Assembly (NCBI GenBank): GCA_018898235.1
Contig: JAHIJU010000013.1
Span: 1-5,406, forward strand
Reading direction: 5' to 3'
Length of the DNA: 5,406 nt
From: Actinomycetota bacterium
GTDB taxonomy: Bacteria > Actinomycetota > Actinomycetes > Actinomycetales > Cellulomonadaceae
The notes beneath the pieces were generated by a model. The model was not told the origin of the DNA, ran no database searches, and saw nothing but the letters and a program-made list of their open reading frames with translations. Both the position numbers and the translations under genes were made by a program. This document shows, piece after piece, positions 5,310 to 5,406 of this stretch (position 1 is its first letter; every line of letters begins with the position of its first letter).

Positions 5310-5406
5310 TCAGATCGCGTCGGCGCCGTGCTCACCGGTGCGGACGCGGGCGACGTCCTCCACCGGCACGACCCAGACCTTGCCGTCACCGATCTTGCCG
5401 GTCTGC
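5310..5406 (-). CDS. glnB: Nitrogen regulatory protein PII, GlnB/GlnK (3' end only)
   Basis: The last 31 codons and the TGA (5312-5310) are present; the start is beyond the right edge. The reading QTGKIGDGKVWVVPVEDVAR then VRTGEHGADAI is the conserved C-terminal signature of PII proteins (TGKIGDGKIFVxPVxxxxRIRTGExGxxAI), including the residues next to the ATP/2-oxoglutarate site. PII is a small trimeric sensor of 2-oxoglutarate, ATP and ADP. The T-loop tyrosine, which would show whether it can be modified by GlnD, is outside the window. In actinomycetes an ammonium transporter gene (amt) normally precedes it. The stop lies 15 bp before the glnD ATG, so the two are surely co-transcribed. Whether the symbol should be glnB or glnK cannot be settled from this fragment. 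Confidence 0.95.
   Translation of the reverse strand, partial: QTGKIGDGKVWVVPVEDVARVRTGEHGADAI

Overview
The window is very GC-rich (about 70% by eye). Every gene lies on the minus strand, so transcription runs from high to low coordinates. Read that way the order is glnB (3' end only), glnD, ffh, an amidohydrolase, rpsP, and a KH-domain RNA-binding protein (5' end only). Combined with an Ffh that has a long basic/proline-rich tail and an S16 with an Ala/Lys/Glu-rich tail, this is the classic actinomycete chromosome neighbourhood joining the glnB-glnD nitrogen-sensing genes to the SRP and rpsP-KH-rimM-trmD genes. The genus cannot be fixed from this window. The content is core chromosome; I see no insertion sequence, phage gene, CRISPR, tRNA or rRNA.

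Layout from right to left. Bases 5406-5310 hold the last 31 residues of the PII protein. Bases 5294-3504 hold a GlnD that keeps its nucleotidyltransferase and HD domains but stops where the two C-terminal ACT domains normally begin. Its first codons contain a perfect 17-bp inverted repeat around a 4-nt loop (5210-5247). After a 24-bp gap comes ffh (3479-1896), the SRP GTPase. The 87 bp between ffh and the amidohydrolase are built almost entirely of a 14-bp tandem repeat. The amidohydrolase (1808-720) is an intact metal-dependent hydrolase of unknown substrate. Bases 719-505 hold no gene but carry a possible terminator hairpin, a good sigma-A-type promoter and a structured leader for rpsP. rpsP (504-88) overlaps the KH-domain gene by one base (TGATG).

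How the genes work together: GlnB and GlnD form a nitrogen-status signalling pair. Ffh targets nascent membrane and secreted proteins. S16 and the KH protein belong to ribosome assembly and RNA metabolism, apparently on their own promoter. The amidohydrolase is a metabolic passenger in this housekeeping block.

Three things deserve a second look. (1) The 14-bp repeat is arranged so that each unit contains a Shine-Dalgarno-like GAGGA, a GTG start and a TGA stop. This gives an unbroken chain of five start-stop-overlapping micro-ORFs leading from the ffh stop (GTGA) to the amidohydrolase start (ATGA). (2) GlnD lacks its ACT glutamine-sensing domains, with no room for a frameshifted remnant. (3) The long perfect palindrome sits at the start of glnD.
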